Assembly (NCBI GenBank): GCA_015680685.1
Contig: MNCI01010455.1
Span: forward strand, 1-21,299
Source: Gnetum montanum
Taxonomy: Eukaryota > Streptophyta > Gnetopsida > Gnetales > Gnetaceae
Direction of reading: 5' to 3'
DNA length: 21,299 nt
This document shows positions 17,941-21,299 of this stretch, piece by piece. The stretch's first letter is position 1, and the number at the start of each line of letters is the position of its first letter. The notes beneath the pieces were generated by a model, which was not told the DNA's origin, did not search any database, and saw only the letters and a program-made list of their open reading frames with translations. Position numbers and translations under genes: made by a program.

Positions 17941-19016
17941 TGCTAGATGCACCCACTCATAGGATAGTGTAAAACACTCTTTCAAAGAGCATCAAATGAT
18001 CAGAAGCCTTGATTTTCACTATAGTTCAAATCATTGAAAGTAGAACCCTTTCTAGAAGAAAATATAGATAAAATGCTACTAGCAGTCAATTATAGTCCAT
18101 TGAAAAATACTACTACAAGCCTTCCCATCAACCAGAAGCAATGATTTCAAGGAAAATGAAAACTTTTGGTTGCTGGAACGCTTCCGGAAGGTACTACCTA
18201 AGAAGTGCTAAACACACCCACACACAAGATAGTGTAAAACACTCTTCAAAAGAGCCTCAAATGATTGAAATCTCTAATTTCCACTATAACGTAGATCACC
18301 AAAAGTAGAAGCCTTTCCAGAAGTGGCTACAGAGAGATTGCTACTAGCAGTCAATCGCAGTCCATTGAAATATACTACTAGAAGCCTTCCCATCAATCGA
18401 AAGCAATGATTCCAAGGAAAATGGAAACTTTCAGTTGCTAGCATGCTTCCAGAAGGTACTATGTGGGCAATGCTAAACACACTTGCTTGCAGAATAGTGT
18501 AAAACACTCTCCGGAAGAGCCTCAAATGATATAAAACTCTAACTTTCACCAAAGTATAGATCACTAGAAGTAGAACCCTTTTCGGAAGTAGTTATAGATA
18601 GACTACTATTGGTAGTCAGTTGCAGTACTTTAAAAAATACTACTGGAAGGCTTCCCATCAACAAAAAGCAATTGTTTCAAGGGAAATGGGAGCTCCTAGT
18701 TGCTAGAATGCTTTTGGAAGGTATTGTGTGAGTAGTGCTAGATGCACCCACTCACAAGATATTGTAAAACACTCTTCGGAATAACCTCAAATGACCAAAA
18801 GCTCCAATTTCCACTAAAGTGCATATCACTAGACGTAGAACACTTTCTAAAGTGGCTATGGATAGACTGTTATTAGCAGTTAGTTGCAGTCCATTAAAAA
18901 ATACTGCTAAAAGCTTTTGCATCAATTGGAAGCAATGATTCCAAGGAAAATGGAAGCTTTCATTTGTTGAAATGCTTTCGAAAGGTATTACATGGGCAGT
19001 GCTAGATAAACCCACT
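17941..19016. repeat. Tandem array of four 265-bp units plus a 17-bp partial unit
   Basis: Units start at TGCTA at 17941, 18206, 18471 and 18736 (265, 265, 265 and 264 bp), with a partial fifth at 19000-19016. Every unit carries the inverted repeat GTGTAAAACAC or a one-base variant, a 'ccttcccatcaa' block, 'caaggaaaatggaa', and a TTCC-GGAAG palindrome in various states of decay. 265 is not a multiple of three, so the minus-strand open frames through units 2-4 are not a repeated protein. The array stops abruptly where the LTR of piece D starts. Confidence 0.9.
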
Positions 19017-19983
19017 TGATGAGTGGCGAGGTACCCCTACACTGAACCATATGAAATAAGCATAGCACGCACGATTCGGTCGAACTCTGTAGACTAAATG
19101 CCTAAACACCGCAAGGAACACTTGGGGTTAATTAATCGTTGTCTTCCCAAACTTACTTGTTGTTGTCATGGTGTATGGTTAAGTAAGTCCAAGGTATATG
19201 ATTTTTTTGGTCTTTTCAAGTTTATCTCCTACGCTATGAAGTGAAGGATTGAGAGAACTAACTACTCTAACTAAGGACCTAAGTCTAAATTAACTAGTGT
19301 CAACATCCGTTCCCACTTACCGTACACACCCTGAATTGTGCAACTCTGGCTACCAAACGCTAATCGTTACTTGGATTACCACACGTAACGCACGTGCTCG
19401 AAGCCGTCGTACTGAGGCACCTAACTAGCCTAAGTGTGATGAGCAGCTGATTCCTTGACTAGCCGTACACATCCGTAGATGCTCGTAATCAAGTCGTATT
19501 CGTCCCACGTTCTAGGAGATAAGGGTGAGAGAGTTTAATCGCGATGAGTAGCCAATTTCTTGGCTAGCCGTACACATTCGTCAATGCTCGTAACCAAGTT
19601 GTACTCATGCCACGCTACTAGGAAAGCAATAAATAACATTAAATAAACCTATCCATGTACTGCAAGGTTTATCCACAAAGCTCGTCTTTATTGCTGTACA
19701 CAACTTGCGTTCAGGTACAAAGCTGCTCGAATAAAGAACCGTTTACTTGGGGGACTCCTACTGCGGGCACATGGAAAATATTCTATCTCTAGGGTGATCA
19801 ATCTGCTAGAGCTTCGCTACTTCTAACCTCTATATCCCAATGAGGGGAGTGCCGCATCTTATTTATAGATTTGGCGGCAGACCCGATATCGCAGGGAACG
19901 ACACGATATCGTGTATGCAATATCGCAGGGGATGCGATATCGCGATGGCCACGATATCGCGTACGCAATATCGCGTCTCATCA
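19017..19983 (-). repeat. 3' LTR of piece D, 967 bp, CpG-rich
   Basis: On + it begins TGATGAGTGGCGAGGTACC and ends CGCGTCTCATCA. The adjoining polypurine tract at 19984 makes it the 3' LTR of a minus-strand element. TATA box (reverse complement) at 19860-19867. U3 holds dense GATATC palindromes at 19883-19975, including a perfect ACACGATATCGTGT at 19901-19914. Many CG dinucleotides survive here that are TG or CA in the other LTRs. Confidence 0.88.
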
Positions 19984-19999
19984 TACCCCCATGACTGAA
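19984..19999 (-). promoter_or_regulatory. 3' polypurine tract of piece D
   Basis: Sense TTCAGTCATGGGGGTA directly before the LTR, almost the same as in element C. Confidence 0.75.
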
Positions 20000-20167
20000 T
20001 GAAAACTCATCCTCGAGTTCCTTACAATAATATCGGGAAGGTATGGAATTATTGAGGGGAATGGAACTAATGGGATGACATGTGAACGGATCATTATTAC
20101 AAGACTTGACAAAACTAGTGTTCATGAGAACAAAGGTGAACACCTTATTACAATGACATTAGGCCTT

Positions 20168-20222
20168 TGTTGGCAGCTTGAGAGAAAGAGAGAGATAGAA
20201 AGAAGTGTTGCTGCTGCCAACA
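20168..20222. repeat. Perfect 10-bp inverted repeat with purine-rich loop
   Basis: TGTTGGCAGC at 20168-20177 and GCTGCCAACA at 20213-20222, separated by 35 nt that are mostly GA. It lies in the part of piece D that has no counterpart in the other copies. It could form a hairpin. Its function is unknown. Confidence 0.5.
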
Positions 20223-21299
20223 CCAAGATTGCGCCTTCGTTGTCCATCCATAAGTGCACCCTTCATCTTGCTCCTTGCATAGCTACTTCAGCGCTGCTTC
20301 ATTCCAAATGTTTGCTCCAGCTCCAGATCTAATCCATTGTTTGCACGATCGCCATCTGTACACACAACACAATCATATATTAGCAAGTGTAAATGAATCA
20401 TCATGTAATTAATACCTTGCTTCGGTGTAAGTCCATTGGCTATGTTGTGGTATGGCTGATATGGACTTGGGAAGATGTAGTAATGATGACTACCGAAGGT
20501 GTAGGGGTTAGGAAGAAAATCAAAAATTTTGGGGCTAGGAGAAAATCGAAAAAAAGTGGGCCCCGTACCCCCATGACTAATCGCAAACCTCCAGTAGCGA
20601 TAGAATGAAGAAGGGAAAGGAGTAAGAAAGATAGATAAAAAGGGACAATTGAAAACAATACTGAAGTGGGTGTCAAGATGGGAATGAACAAAATAATAAT
20701 TAATTGCAAAATGTTAAGGAAAATAAGTTAACTAATGTTCCAAATAGGAATGTCAGTGGATCCTCCCCAAAGTAGGCACATGTCGTTAATGCCCTAACAG
20801 ACCCACATTCAAAGAGTCCGTAGGCTCTGGGAATGTCTTTTGGAACAAGAGTTAAAGTCTTAACCGTAAGAATTTACCGAAAAGAAAACAATGCATCAAC
20901 CAAGATATATACACTAATGATACAACCGGCAATGAGGTGAACAATGGAGAGAAGGATGGAGAGAAGAGAAGAGAATGGAATGGAATCTCAAGGACAAGGT
21001 GGTGTACAACCCCTTGTGTGTTTGGTGATTAATGTAACTTGGAAAATCTCATTCCAACTTTGGGCTCAAACCAACCACTTCCAGTGACTTCACATCAATG
21101 CATTCGGTTCAAGCATCCACTCGGATACGAGAATGCATCTTCAAAGAGCCACCACCATTCCGACGAAACAAAGGAGACAATGGGAAGCGAGAAGGGCCTT
21201 AGTTAGAGGGAACACCTTTGGTTCCATAACTAGTGCTTGTAGCCAAAATTTTATTTCATCTAAGGGGTGTGCTTTGAATTCTCATTTTCTTTGTTTTTT

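Larger units (their letters stand above)
19017..21299 (-). mobile_element. Piece D: 3' part of a younger-looking family member, no ORF2
   Basis: After the LTR and tract, the conserved 3' block (19999-20060) matches the other copies. From about 20060 to 20750 the sequence has no detectable likeness to ORF2. Homology returns at 20755, where GGATCCTCCCCAAAG matches the reverse complement of 14315-14330, and continues to the window edge along the gag-ORF2 spacer (for example CCACTTCCAGTGACTTCACA near 21073). ORF2 is thus replaced or lost. The open frames at 20075-20332, 20393-20608 and 20440-20709 have no family support. Confidence 0.72.

Noticed and set aside
18274-19015. Minus-strand frames with a repeated FHFPWNHCF motif, at first sight a repeat protein
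   Set aside because: The motif recurs because the DNA is a 265-bp tandem repeat. The period is not a multiple of three and frames do not continue between units.
20393-20709. Overlapping plus and minus frames of 70-90 codons near the right edge
   Set aside because: Low-complexity, uncorroborated by other copies, and lying in spacer-type sequence of piece D.

Overview
This window looks like gene-poor, repeat-filled nuclear DNA from a seed plant with a large genome. Every segment I can explain is transposon-derived, and I found no intact host gene, rRNA, tRNA or CRISPR array. The long, heavily decayed elements with LTRs near 1 kb, stacked in nests, fit a gymnosperm-like genome best. That organism call is inference. 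All identity values are by eye.

Main content: at least four pieces of one LTR-retrotransposon family. I recognise it by its LTR ends (sense TGATGA... to ...ACTCATCA), a polypurine tract (sense GTCATGGGGGTA), a conserved TATAAATA box, and GATATC-rich iterons in U3. Piece A (1-1100, + strand) is the 3' end of one element. The LTR at 1101-2084 is shared with element B, which runs on through 2085-4548 and 13713-16839 (+ strand). Element C (4549-13712, - strand, 9,164 bp) is a complete but dead copy nested in B, flanked by CCATG/TCATG target-site duplicates. Piece D (19017-21299, - strand) is the 3' part of a younger-looking copy and runs off the right edge.

Family architecture, read from C and confirmed by homologous stretches of B: LTR, short leader, gag (C2HC-like finger and a Tyr/His/Pro/Ser-rich tail), about 2.1 kb without recognisable coding, then a second large ORF (ORF2), polypurine tract and LTR. 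I find no protease, reverse transcriptase or integrase in C. ORF2 has about 890 codons, an N-terminal part resembling the 'putative plant transposon protein' family, and a long coiled-coil C-terminal half. It begins at an ATG (ACG in C) directly behind a TTGATTGYAG splice-acceptor-like sequence. Between gag and ORF2, both B and C carry iterons that look like those in their own LTR U3, and in B a TATA box too. This suggests an LTR-like internal promoter serving ORF2. A gag-plus-ORF2, pol-less family with an internal U3-like module is the most interesting candidate system here.

Right of B (16840-17700) is a minus-strand Ty3/gypsy RT/RNase H fragment. It is split by a 555-bp AT-rich hAT-type element with 8-bp target duplicates. 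After about 240 bp of unidentified sequence comes a tandem array of four 265-bp units (17941-19016), which stops exactly where the LTR of D begins.

Relative order: the gypsy pol fragment predates B and the hAT element, B predates C, and D retains CpG-rich LTR palindromes that are decayed in the other copies.
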